DNA of 64,000 nucleotides from positions 5,770,471 through 5,834,470 of the forward strand of contig CM038050.1 in the NCBI GenBank assembly GCA_021397845.1, given 5' to 3'. The position numbers and the translations under genes were made by a program. Position 1 is the first letter of the stretch. Each line of letters starts with the position of its first letter. The notes below the pieces were generated by a model. The model had not been told where the DNA came from. It was given only the letters and a program-made list of their open reading frames with translations, and made no database searches. This document shows positions 53,940-64,000 of this stretch, in pieces. This DNA is from Areca catechu. Taxonomy: Eukaryota > Streptophyta > Magnoliopsida > Arecales > Arecaceae.

Positions 53940-56411
53940 GATGTGAACTTTAAGTTTAACAGCAAGCACACGGTATGTAGAGTAGCATGTCCAGCGAGTA
54001 CGGGTCGATCCCACAAGAAATTTGTGTTTGAACTATGTTCAAACCCTTGCTTAGGTAAGCTTCAACAAAGATAAACAAAATTTAATTAAATTGAGAAGAA
54101 ATAAATAGTTTAAGGATCTAGAGCTTTTGAATCTACAAGGCCAATGATTCATAAAACCTTTATATGATCCCTCTAATAACATCCTTCCAACTTCTTTCTT
54201 TGTATTAATCAAGTATGGATTATGAAGAGATTTTAACTCAACTATAATCCATCAAGGTTTTGCAAGGAAAGAAGAGAAAAGAGTAAACAAAATTGTTGAG
54301 CCTTCTATCCATTACCCTTCTTGCATCGAATCAAGCATGAACTATGAAGGGATTTTAACCCAACTATAATCCATCAAGTCTCTTGGCAAAAAGTTTAAAA
54401 AGGAAAGAAGGACTTAAAAATTAAAGTCCAAGAAAAGATCCTAAAAAAGGGCTTCTAATCATGGTCTAGCTCATCGCCAACCCTAGAAGGTTTGCTTAGC
54501 CTGACATGATGTAAAATAAAATTTTAAAAATTTTTTAAAATAATAAAATAATCTAACTACTTGTTGAAATATAAATTACAGAATTTAAATGTGCAAAAAT
54601 AAAAACTACAATAATTGCAGGAATTTGAATGGAATAAAATAAATTACAAGAAATTAAAACTATCCTAATACTAGAATTAAAAATTATAATTAATAAATTG
54701 AAATAAATAAATAAATTTTTATTTCTAATCAAATTAATTATAAAATATTTAGCTCATAAGCCATTAACAGGGCTTGGAGTTAAAATAAAAATAAAAATAA
54801 AAATAGATTTGACTGATAGAGGCTCTCTCTTTCTAGCTTACTCTCCTTCTCGTATGTTGGAAGGGTGGAAGAAAGTGAAAAGAAGAGATAGGAAGGGGCA
54901 AGAAAAAAGCGGCACTCAGGCTGGAAGTGGAATACAGAATTCTACGATAGATGTTCTTATATAGGCGGAGGAACACGTCGGCCCCGTGTGGGAACCGTGT
55001 TGGTTTTTGATCCTCATCCACCTTAACAGCTTTGCTTCTTATCCTTTTCTCCATACCTACCCAACCATCGCAACTGTTTTATTCCATCCCAAAAATTAAA
55101 CTTTGCTTATCCATATCATTTCATAGAACAGTTTAAACTCCCTTCATCGAACAAATCTCTCTCTTTTGGACATTTAATCTCCCAACAACATGCACGTATC
55201 ATTGCATGGAAAATGGGGTGGCAGTGGTTCGGGAAAAAGGAGCCATGGGTGAGAACCTTGTGGAGGAGGATGGCAGACATCGCAGAGATTGGCGAAGTAG
55301 TTGTTACGCGGTGGACTGGTAGCATGGAGATAGGGCGGCCGGTGTTGGAGCAGAGGAAAATCCCGTGGATCAAAGGAGCAACATCCATGGCAAAGATCGG
55401 TGATGGGTGACTAGGACCAGTGGCTTGACGGAAAAGAGGCTGGCTCGGTTTGGCAATGAACATGGTGGAGATCGATCGAAGAAGGGGAAGTGGTGTCTGA
55501 CGGTTAAGGGATTGCATGCTGAAAACAGTAGTGGCGCGGTGACTGGCTGATGTTGATCATGGTGAACTCTGCACCGAGGAGAACGTGGATGGAGACAATA
55601 GCAACTTGGAGGATGGTGGTTTGATGGGAGGAAGAAGGTGAATGGCGGTGATTGCGGATGGTGGATGCTTGGATGGTGCTTTGGCAAGCGACAGCGGCAA
55701 GAGGACGAAGAGGCCCTGGAAGATGGTGCTGGCTTTGCTTGATGGAGGAATGGCTATGGATCGATTGGATGGCGGGAGGCCGTGGACATACCATAGAAGA
55801 GTAGTGATCGACTCCTCCGAGTGGTGATGGGATGGACTGGAGGAAGATAGTGATTCATCAGAGAAGAAGGGGGATCGGATGGCTTGGTGCGATGCGTGGC
55901 GAGCTGTCTGGAAGCTTGAACAGCCATGGGAGCATAGGAAGAAGAAGACAATAGCGAGCAAGGGATGAGGCGGATGATGGATCTGGGTTTTCTGGCCATC
56001 AACAGCTTCTCCAACCGGCGAGGGGGGTGCTGGTGGCGGCGAGACGACAATGAGAAGCTTCCCGATGATGATTTTGGCTTGGAAAGGTCTGTGGTTTACG
56101 GTTCTGTCATGGACCATCAATAATGGCAGTCGTGGACCAGTAGGGCTTTCGTGAACCAGCAATTGGTCTATGGTGGGCTGGCTGCTTTAATTTCCATGCA
56201 AATTCTTGACAAAAAACTTAAATTTTTATTTCGGGGCCATCCGAACTCCAAATTAAGTTCGATTCATGTTGTTGGATCCCAAAAATTGGACTCTTCAAGT
56301 TGGCAGGGCTCTTTCCTTAAAGCACTACATAAAAATATCAATTTTAAATTACATAAGGATAATTTGATTTATAATTTAATGCTTCTATAGCTAATTTTTA
56401 TGCACTTATCA
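53940..56411. mobile_element. Unclassified 2.47-kb non-autonomous element inserted in LINE 2
   Basis: GAGGCT occurs immediately before (53934-53939) and after (56412-56417), and removing the element rejoins LINE RT sequence (SIVEA then YCSES). The left edge has AGCAAGCACACGG and GTACGGGTCGATCCCAC; the right edge on the minus strand starts TGATAAGTGCATAAAAATTA. These edge sequences recur widely in plant LTR-like/LARD repeats as I recall them. The GC-rich middle (55200-56160) has long overlapping frames but no recognisable domain. Confidence 0.65.
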
Positions 56412-56487
56412 GAGGCTTACTGTTCAGAATCTGATAAGCTAGTAAACCTATAAAAGTCTACTATTATTTTTAGTCCTAAGATGAAGG
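56412..56487 (+). pseudogene. LINE 2 fragment stranded between two insertions
   Basis: 76 bp that read YCSESDKLVNL-stop-KSTIIFSPKMK, matching the RT region after the YADD box (compare LINE 1, LASGQRINFLKSEVYFSS). It fixes both insertion points relative to the LINE reading frame. Confidence 0.8.
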
Positions 56488-58753
56488 TGTTGGAAAACGA
56501 TATACAATTTCATGCATGATTTTTTTTTTTTCAAATCATAGTGAAAGAAAATCAGTTAAACTAATTTTAATAAATTATAAGCATTTAGATCATATCTAAT
56601 AAACCTTACCAAAAGTATCTAATATGATATGCAAAGAATTAAAATTGCTGAAATTAAAATCAGTGTGCATCGTCTAACAGATGCATGCTGTAGATAATAA
56701 CTACAAAAACCATGAAATCTAATTTCATATCTGATCACGGGTAGTTGATCACCACTACTGATGGCACGTGGTAAGGGCTCTTCACTTTGTTTCACAGTCG
56801 CACAGGATGTCCAACCTTTATAGATCGTCCACACGAAGCTTTGAAGTGACCAGCCTTCCCTAGAGTGCTGCTCCATGCGAAGGCCAAAGGATGGCTGATT
56901 AAATACCTTTCTTGAAACTTTTTGGACCCTCCAAGAAAATAAGAAGAGGAGGACAAAGCAGATTTTATGAGTGGAAGAAACAAAGGAGACTCCTCTCTCT
57001 CTTTTTTTTCTTTCTTTCCCTATACAGAAACCTTAGCGCCAAAACCCCCATGCCCACTTGATATTTCATGCTAATTCCCTCTTTCTGTTTTTTGTCCATG
57101 GCTTTCTCTCCTCAAAATCATGGTAGAAGGCTTCACAACTCTTGCACATCCCAAGAAAAAATCAATTAAAATATGTGGCATGAAGTTTGGATGAAGATAA
57201 TAGGAGATAAAGCTAGATGGATTAGGATAAGGCTAGGAGTTTCAGTAGGATTGAAACTCTTCTAATTTAAATTCACATAAATCTAGATTTAATTCCAACC
57301 AATTCTAATCTAAATGAAAATGAAGGAGGACAAAAAAAATTAACTGTTTCATGGAGAATTCATGAAAAAATTCTTGGAAGGCATGGAGAAAATTTAGAAA
57401 ATTAAAACTAGTTGGACTAGGTTAGGATTTGACCAAAATTAGTTAGGAACCAAAATTAATTTTATTAGAACTAATTTAATCAACTTAAACCTAATCCAAT
57501 TAGATTTCAATTAAATTAATTAATTCTTAATTAAATTAAAAATTAATCAAGTCCAAGTTCAGATCAAATCAAGAATTAAAATTGCTTAGCGATTAGGTTA
57601 TCGAATAACCTAATTGGGGTGAAACCCAATTGAACCAAATTCAATTAGGCTTAACCAAAATCTCTTTGCTCAATCAAATTAAGCGAAATAGTAATTTAGT
57701 TATTAATTAACACTCTTATAATTAATTAAAAATTAATTAATTTTTAATTTATAATATTTGTATATGATTAATTATTAATCATATTTATAAATTTGTTCTT
57801 AAATGATTCTTAATCGTTCATCAGCCATTATGATCGGTCAGAAACTTCTAATGTGTATGATCCCATAGATTTGAATACTAAGTTGGTAGTTCAGGAACCA
57901 ATTCCTGAAACCAATTGATGCGATCATCTAGCAATGGTGCCCAACATCTGGATAGGTCAAAGATTGCAAAGCAGCATTCAAGAACCCATGCATATAGTTG
58001 TCGTATAATTCATTCCTTTGATCTAATGCTCAAGATGACTTAAGAGTTAATTACCAACTCTTAAATAGTGTATCCAGATGTGTTTCAACTTGCTAAATCT
58101 TGTAACTTCTCACAAGGATTATCTAGGCCTATATTTTACTAAATTGAAATACTACAAAGCATTATCTCCAATACTTTGGAGTGGTCAATCTCATCTTGAC
58201 TCATACATCGACTTAATAAGTATTTAACTGCATCCAATAACCTTCCATCATAAGGTTAGAAATCCAGCTAGTCCAGCACCTAAGTATAGTGAATTGCTTG
58301 CAAGTCATCATGATGATCTTAGATTAGAGAGATACTTATATCAATATCCTTCTAAGAAATATTCTTGACATAGAGTACTCTACGGAGTTGGTCACGTTCA
58401 GTATAGTGTATTCCTACACTCACCTGCATGCCATACCAGTATTTTCATACTCTTTGTTTGAGGACAACTAATCTATATGGCATATAATGACCTATACTTG
58501 ATAAACATCGTCGTCTCTTAAGTAACAATGTATCATTTGGTTACGAATATGTTTAAGAACTACATGACAAATCTTCCTTCATCGAATAGAAGTAGTTTTA
58601 AGGACTTCATCACAAAAGAGTTCATAAAGGAAGATGAACACAATATGATGAACCACCAAAACTACTTTTAATTATTAATAAATTATGTACAAATTATAAT
58701 GAGTTCAACGGTTTATAACTTAAACGATTAGCTTTAGGACACATTTCCTAATA
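56488..58753 (-). mobile_element. Solo LTR (2.27 kb) inserted in LINE 2
   Basis: On the plus strand it starts TGTTGGAAAACG and ends CACATTTCCTAATA; on the minus strand TATTAGGAAATGTGTCCTAA...CCAACA, i.e. TG...CA-type LTR termini with one terminal substitution. Flanks GAAGG (56483-56487) and GAGGG (58754-58758) are a 5-bp duplication with one mismatch. No internal domains or second LTR are present, so this is a solo LTR left by recombination. Minus orientation is favoured because GGAAATGTGTCCTAAAGC is a common plant LTR 5' start as I recall it. Confidence 0.75.
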
Positions 58754-58758
58754 GAGGG

Positions 58759-60720
58759 TTCGAGAGGATGTAGGCTTGGGATAGGTGAAGCAAGCTATTC
58801 GAGATAGGTTAGGAATCTTGGAGCAGACTAGGACCCTAACCTACTTGGGGCTTTCGATCACGGGATGGAGACTTCGGAGAGTTGATTGTAAGCCTATGGA
58901 TCAGTGGGTTCAAGATCGTCTCGAGGGTCGGCAAGCTGATTTCCTTTCCATGATAGGTAGGACAATCCTAGTGAGATCGATTCTGAGCTCTATCCTGATC
59001 TACCTTCTAGTGAACACTGTTGTGCTGATCTCTTATTTGTGATGATTGGAGCAACAGTTTCAAGATTTCTTGTGAGGGTCTACAAGTGGCAGATGGGTGA
59101 TTCATTTACTATCCTAGGAGGTGGTTTGCCATCTTGTAAGTTGTACAGGATGGAGGCCTGAGAATCTGACCCTTGTTGGTGATAAGGAAGGCCATGATTG
59201 CCAAACATGCTACTCGCTTCTTTATCCAGCCTGATTTCTTATGGTGCAGAGTGATGGGGGATTAGTATGGGACTTGGAGTCAAGGATCCCAAATCCAAAG
59301 TGTATGAGGGTGCTCCTTCATTTGGAAAGAAATTTATATTAAAGCTTCTACTATTGTCGCTAGGGTCAGATGCCTGGTTAGGAATGAGATTTTGATTGAT
59401 GTCAGCTAGAATGCTTGGATCTCTAGTTTATCCCTGTCTTGCTGACTGACTTACATCAGTATGGAGGTAGGCAACCATCTACGGGTATGTGACTTGATTA
59501 CGAATAATAGTAGGAGCTGGAGGGCACCCGATGTTACTTTTTTGGTGGTCATCTTGTGGATAGGATTCTAGCCATCTCGATTCCTGTCCATCGATGCTAG
59601 GATTTGAGGGTATGGGGCCAAGCGTGCTATCCCAGGATTCCTACGAGGGACCTCATTGAGTTGAACAAGATTGTGTTAGAGAGGAGGACTCAGGCTACTT
59701 GGATTTGGAAAGTGGAAGCTCATCCCAAGATCAGGCTATTTGTCTAAAAGATTGCTTAGGATCAACTCCAACTCGCGTGTTGGTTGGGACAAGAGGCTTG
59801 GACATTTCGATAGCCTATCCAGTTTGCGAGTTTGAGGATAAGTCTATGGAGCATGCACTTCTTTGGTTGCTGCTCAGGACAAGAGGCTTGGACATTCTAG
59901 CAGCTTACCCAGTTTGCGGGTTTGAGGATGAGTCTATGGAGCATGCACTCATTCGATGTCCCAAAGTGAGGTTGATTTGGAGGATGGCGGGTGGCCAACC
60001 TTGGAGGGTTAGCAGTGGCTTGTGTTCGATTCCATTTCTGGCTATGATTCGTAGGAGTTCTGCTTAGGGCTCGATAGGCTTCTGGGGGGATAGGATGACA
60101 TATGTCACTTATCATATTTTACTCTCTAAAAATTGTTTGATTTTTGATGCTAGGTTGTGCTTACTCATTGAGTTTTTGGTAGAGCCCTCTCATTAGCCAT
60201 TGAGTATCACCATTTCGATATTGCTAGCTATCTATTGATGCCCTGGCATCTTAGGACTCTTGTGTTATGCCTGCAATGAGTCGAAGGATACTTTTGATCT
60301 CTTAGGAGCCCCCACCACTAGGATTTGTAAAGGTCAACTTCAATAGTAGTGTGAGGGATGGTGTGGTGTGGGCTTTGTCATATGCGGTCCAGATGCCAGG
60401 ATCTTAGCTACGGGGGGCTCTCATCTATTTGAGCCATCTATCTTTAAAGTGGAGCTTCATGCTGCTTAAGCAAGTATTATCTGCATTAGGCAAGACCTAT
60501 AGACGAGGAGGATTGTTCTTGAGGGTGATTTTTCCATTTTTATTAGCTAGATTCGGGATAGGATAAAACATCTAGACAACCATCTAATTCTCCATGATAT
60601 TTGGAGCTTCCTTAGCCTCCCCATCGAGATGACTATCCAGCATGTCTTTCAGGAGAAGAATAGCATGGCAGATTATGTTGCCTCCTTCGTCGCTGACCAT
60701 ACTAGTGATTAAAGTTGACA
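58759..60720 (+). pseudogene. LINE 2 post-RT, zf-RVT and RNase H remnant
   Basis: Contains KQAIRDRLGILEQTRTLTYL, LEGRQADFLSMIGRTILVRS (compare VEGWQVRALSSLGRVILIRS in LINE 1), then scattered zf-RVT and RNase H pieces (VNFNSSVRDG, VELHAA-like, FLRVIFPF). A block of about 115 bp, TGGGACAAGAGGCTTGGACA...AGTCTATGGAGCATGCACT, is duplicated at 59784 and 59875. Many stops. Confidence 0.78.
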
Positions 60721-60828
60721 TCACGGTGATATCTATCCTTGGGCATTATAGAATATTTTATACTATGACTGATTACATTGCACTCACAGGAGATTAGTAT
60801 GTTCACTTGCTTGTTGAAAAAAAAAAAA

Positions 60829-62063
60829 CAGCATAAAAAATAACCAGCATGGAGTTGTGAAAATGGATGCGAGGTTCTCAACTCACATGATGGCCAAACA
60901 AGGCACCATCCATGTGTCTCTAGAATCATTTGAAGCCTCTCCAATGAATGGGGCCTTGCTTCCCTTCAGATGTACCAAGATGAAACTAGAGACGTGATGA
61001 CAGCAATTCAAATTAAGGGTCTATCTCAAATACAACTTTGTACACTATTGGGAATTGTGCCTCAAATTTAGTCTTTAAAGAAACATGTGACAAAATCTAG
61101 TCCAAAAAACAGGCCCGTGAGAGAAGAAGACCCAAAAGAACCCCTAAAAAAGGCTTGGAATAGGTGGCATCCCAGCCTTGAGCGAGACCCAGGTCAGCCC
61201 ACAAGCGCACGGCTCGGCATGCACGCATATGCATGGGCACGGGCAAGCTCATGCCAGGCCCAAGCCCAAGCAGCATCCTTTTTCCATTTCTATTCGATGT
61301 ACACGGTGCACTAATTTTGACATGGTCCACCAAGGGATAAGGCGCATTCTACACACGCAATAAGGGAGATCAGGCAGCTGAGTGCCTTCCATGCCATGAT
61401 CGGATGGCCACAACTTGATCCGACCTTGATTTGGTCCTATTTAGCAAGATTTTGCATGATCTGAGGCATGATCAAAGTTGATCGACGGTCACGAGTTGAT
61501 TTACAGTTAAACATGAATTGGAAATGTTACAGGATTTCAATTTGGACATAGTTTTGATCGTTGAACTCCTGGTGAGATGCTCTTTACACCAGAGGCTATA
61601 AAAATAGGAGTAGGGGTCAGGGCAGTGGATGTGAGGATTAAAAAGTGATAAATGTCTTCAAAAAGCCTGTAGGAGCTATGAGTTGAGAGCTTGTATGAGG
61701 GATTTGGGATTTTTTGTTGAGAGACTTGTATGATGTTGAGAGTGAAAGTTTCTAATGTTGTAAGTTTATTTTTCTTTATTTCTTATAGTGAAACCCTGTT
61801 TTCCCAAATTGTTTTGTCTTTATTTTATTTTTCTCTTCTTTTTTTCTACGACATCGACACCGATAATCATGATCTTGGAAATGATGATCCGTATTCAGTA
61901 TGAGTGATCCTTTGATGAAAGTGATATCAGTATAGTTGGTACCACAACAATCGGTATTAGAACAAGTTAATACCACAATATATACTTATATCAATATTTG
62001 GTCAATATGTACTATATTATAGAATGGTAGCAAATCAAAAGCTACATGTGAAATAATATTATC
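60829..62063. other. Spacer without recognisable genes
   Basis: 1.2 kb of mixed composition between the LINE 2 poly(A) and the LTR. Short frames at 61087-61363 have no recognisable domain. No RNA gene or clear repeat boundary was seen. Confidence 0.45.
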
Positions 62064-62519
62064 TGTTGTATCCCTCTCATCCAGTCTTGATAAGGTAAAA
62101 TCAAAAGGCCCAAGGCCCACTAAGGCCCATGACCAACCACCTAACCACTTCGGTTATTCAGTTACAACTTCTTCGGTTATTCGATTATAACCACTTCGGT
62201 TATTATAACCGTATTCAGTTACATCTATACCTATAAATAAGGGTAAGAGGGGACCTCCCAAGGGGAAGCAAGGTTAAAGGCCAACAGTTCCAAGCCAGGC
62301 CACCTCACTCTCCATTTTCCATCTATGCTATTTCTGAATTCTCCATTTTGTTTCTGCTTAGACCATCCACTGACTTGATCGTCGGAGTGTCCCCCACCAA
62401 AAATCTGATCCTGGGTCTTTTTTGCAGGTCTCCATCCATGCCCCAGGAGCTCGGTAGGAAGAGCGAGCGAGATGCTCGACACCGTTGAAGCCTCAGTTCT
62501 AGGTGATTTGGCGACAACA
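62064..62519 (+). repeat. LTR of a Ty3/gypsy-like element
   Basis: Begins TGTTGTATCC and ends GCGACAACA, giving TG...CA termini of about 456 bp. It contains a repeated motif ACCACTTCGGTTAT (three copies, 62142-62205), a TATA box TATAAATAAGG at about 62231, and an R/U5 block ACTTGATCGTCGGAGTG similar to the fragment at 1305. It is followed at once by GATTGGCGTGGCAGG, in the position of a tRNA primer-binding site. The exact start is my estimate. Confidence 0.55.
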
Positions 62520-63240
62520 GATTGGCGTGGCAGGTAGGGTCTCGTTGTTCCTCTCTTGGGAAGGAGAAATTCACAAAAAAGCAAGATGGAAGAGGAAGGA
62601 GCGAACCTGGAAAGCTGCACCAATAAGAACTGCTCCGGTGTAGTATGAGGAGGAGTTCAAGCCAGAAGAATCCCCTATTCCGACGTCGGCTGAAGAAGAA
62701 CCAGCCCCACCTGCCGACATTCCTCCGCCGGTGGTAGGGGAAAAGGGCCAGTGACTGGAAGCGAAGGATCCAATCCAGGGCCACCGTCGATGACAACGAG
62801 GAGGAGGAGATCGAGGTTACGAGATCAAAGCCCTAGAGGGGACCCTCTAATGGCTGGAGAACGATCAGGAAACCTAGGATTTTGGATGACGAAAAGGAGT
62901 TCTCAGTTACAAGGAAGACGGCAAGAAGCGGATCTCATCAGAAGAAATCTAGGGACATGGATTACGAAGAGAAATGGGGGAAGAAGATAGTGGCACCGAG
63001 AACAAGGAGGAAGAGATCCTCATCATCAGTTGGATTAGAATCGGAGTCGTCGGATTGTGATTATGTGATTTCAGAAAAAGAATTGAGGGATCTTGGAATT
63101 GGTGGGGTTCTGAGCCAGCCTCAGCCAGAGAGGACCTTTGCTAGAAGGAAGGGCGAAGCGAAGGGCAAGGAGAAAGAAGCTGATGATTCCAGAAAGGAGG
63201 CCCGGTGGATCTTGTGGAAGGAGCTTTTTTTCTTAGCTGT
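62520..63240 (+). mobile_element. Internal leader/gag-like region of the LTR element
   Basis: Open frames 62751-62990 and 62882-63562 encode very basic, charged sequence (RRKRSSSSVGLESESSDCDY, RKGEAKGKEKEADDSRKEAR). No CCHC knuckle or standard gag domain is seen before the window ends. It may be a gag leader, or sequence carried by the element. Confidence 0.35.
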
Positions 63241-63273
63241 ACTCGAAGGCTCCACCGCTCCTCCGTGCAGGTC

Positions 63274-63711
63274 TAGCCGTGGCTGCCAAACATCGCCAAG
63301 CTCCTCCGCCTCATGGTGGAGCTCCAAGAGAAGGAGTCCCGCCTCTAGTCGTGGCTGTTGGACGTCGCTGAGCTCCTCCGCCTCGTGGTGGAGCTCTAGG
63401 AGAAGGAGTCCCGCCTCCGCACCCAGCTCCTCGAGCAGAAAAGCCTCAAAGAAACCATCACCATCGTTCCCCTCCTCGAGATGGAGATCTCTTCCAAGAA
63501 CGACGAGCTCGGCCTGCTCAAGAAGAGGATTGAGCGTTGGGAGGCGAAGAGGGAGGAGCTGAGGAGGGTCGCCTTTGAGTAGAGCTCCGACGAGTCGAGG
63601 AAGCGCTCGGGCGGGACAGTGGAGATCAACGAGTGCTCCTCGTTCCAGAGGTTCCAGGGGTTCGTCGATGCCTTCGTGAGATCAAATCCTCCAAGAACGA
63701 GACCAGATTGA
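63274..63711 (+). pseudogene. Coiled-coil gene fragment, CHUP1-like (broken)
   Basis: In the frame starting at 63274 the sequence reads PWLPNIAKLLRLMVELQEKE, SRL-stop, SWLLDVAELLRLVVEL-stop, EKESRLRTQLLEQKSLKETI, TIVPLLEMEISSKNDELGLL and KKRIERWEAKREELRRVAFE-stop. It resembles the N-terminal coiled coil of plant CHUP1/IPGA1-type proteins, though I recognise it only by general pattern. A 72-bp unit encoding the first part is duplicated in tandem (63275-63346, 63347-63418). Stops make it non-functional; GC content is far above the surroundings. Confidence 0.45.
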
Positions 63712-64000
63712 TGCCACCGACCGCCACCATGAGGACTTGGACCTCCGGCTCGAGCAAGCCACGCACCAAGATCCACGCCGCCCGGTCCTCCATCTGGATT
63801 GTCTTCACCAGTGAGCGCCACTTCGAGTTCGCCATCAAGCACCTCTTCGAGGCCGAGTACAAGCTCTACGCCAAGGTCTTCGAGCACGCTAGACCTCCCG
63901 ACGTCTAGGCCGCCTGCTTCGTTGACATCGCCGCTCAAGCGAGCATCCTTGCCTTCCTCCGCTTTGGGAAGACCGTCGCCAAGGTCGAGAAGGACCCCAT
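63712..64000 (+). pseudogene. Exo70-like gene fragment (broken, runs off window)
   Basis: In another frame than the preceding fragment: FTSERHFEFAIKHLFEAEYK, LYAKVFEHARPPDV-stop, then AACFVDIAAQASILAFLRFG and KTVAKVEKDP. The block H-x-EFA-x-KHLFEAEYKLC...VF...VW-x-x-CF-x-x-IAAQAGILAFL-x-FGKTV matches plant Exo70 (exocyst subunit, EXO70G-type) as I recall it. The stop (63906) replaces a Trp codon. It is intronless and adjoins unrelated coding sequence, so capture by a retroelement is likely. Confidence 0.6.

Larger units (their letters stand above)
51455..60828 (+). mobile_element. Second L1-type LINE, 5'-truncated, with two nested insertions
   Basis: Same orientation and layout as the first LINE but more decayed. 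ORF1 3' part lies near 51455-51840, endonuclease from 51877, RT 52980-53940, interrupted by inserts at 53940-56411 and 56488-58753. The RT thumb/zf-RVT and RNase H region runs from 58759 to about 60720, and a poly(A) of 12 ends at 60828. The order of domains shows one element. I could not define a convincing target-site duplication. Confidence 0.85.

Noticed and set aside
55557..56162. 201-codon minus-strand frame
   Set aside because: Longest frame in the GC-rich core of the 53940-56411 element, but Ser/His/Pro-rich and overlapped by other open frames; no domain, so not called as a gene.

Overview
This window is plant nuclear DNA, most likely from a large-genome monocot. A palm is my best guess, from the GC-rich first exon, the multi-kilobase repeat-filled introns and the density of LINE, hAT, Mutator and LTR remnants; the species itself is inferred. 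There is no prokaryotic, viral or CRISPR content. I recognise one host gene: a nuclear gene for a bacterial-type aspartyl-tRNA synthetase (organellar AspRS) on the + strand. It has 15 coding exons between 7823 and 37717, giving about 640 residues spread over about 30 kb. Nearly everything else is transposable-element sequence. No previously undescribed biological system is evident; the notable content is a well-resolved nest of insertions and several oddities in the AspRS gene. Layout: 1-1490 holds a GC-rich 120-bp tandem array and a Ty3/gypsy-like LTR fragment. 1490-6213 is a decayed minus-strand Ty1/copia element that keeps its 5' LTR and a perfect initiator-Met primer-binding site but has lost its 3' LTR. 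6214-7822 is the upstream region of the AspRS gene. 7823-37717 is the AspRS gene. Its introns carry a possible MITE (9318-10104), an Au-type SINE with an 11-bp target-site duplication (12532-12711), a Mutator-like element with a 9-bp TSD (13174-15581), a hAT-like MITE (16878-17655), a second Mutator-like element with a 10-bp TSD and an internal minisatellite (18427-19589), and several foldback repeats rich in GTACC or GGGAC words. 38318-49669 is a near-complete L1-type LINE with a target-site duplication, split by a 4.86-kb hAT element (43160-48020). 49999-50537 is a hAT-type MITE and 50680-51450 is AT-rich degenerate repeat. 51455-60828 is a second, 5'-truncated LINE, split by a 2.47-kb unclassified element (53940-56411) and a 2.27-kb solo LTR (56488-58753). 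62064-64000 is the start of an LTR element whose interior carries out-of-frame pieces that look like two unrelated host genes, a CHUP1-like coiled coil and an Exo70-like segment. The AspRS enzyme would charge organellar tRNA-Asp in mitochondria and/or plastids. All recognisable catalytic blocks are present and the splice sites fit. The one puzzle is that the ATG/transit-peptide frame is offset from the catalytic frame inside exon 1, explained either by an 80-bp GT-AG micro-intron or by an indel. The TE coding regions are all interrupted by stops or frameshifts and are annotated as remnants. I worked by reading translations and junctions by eye, so family assignments are recognition-based and no search was run.
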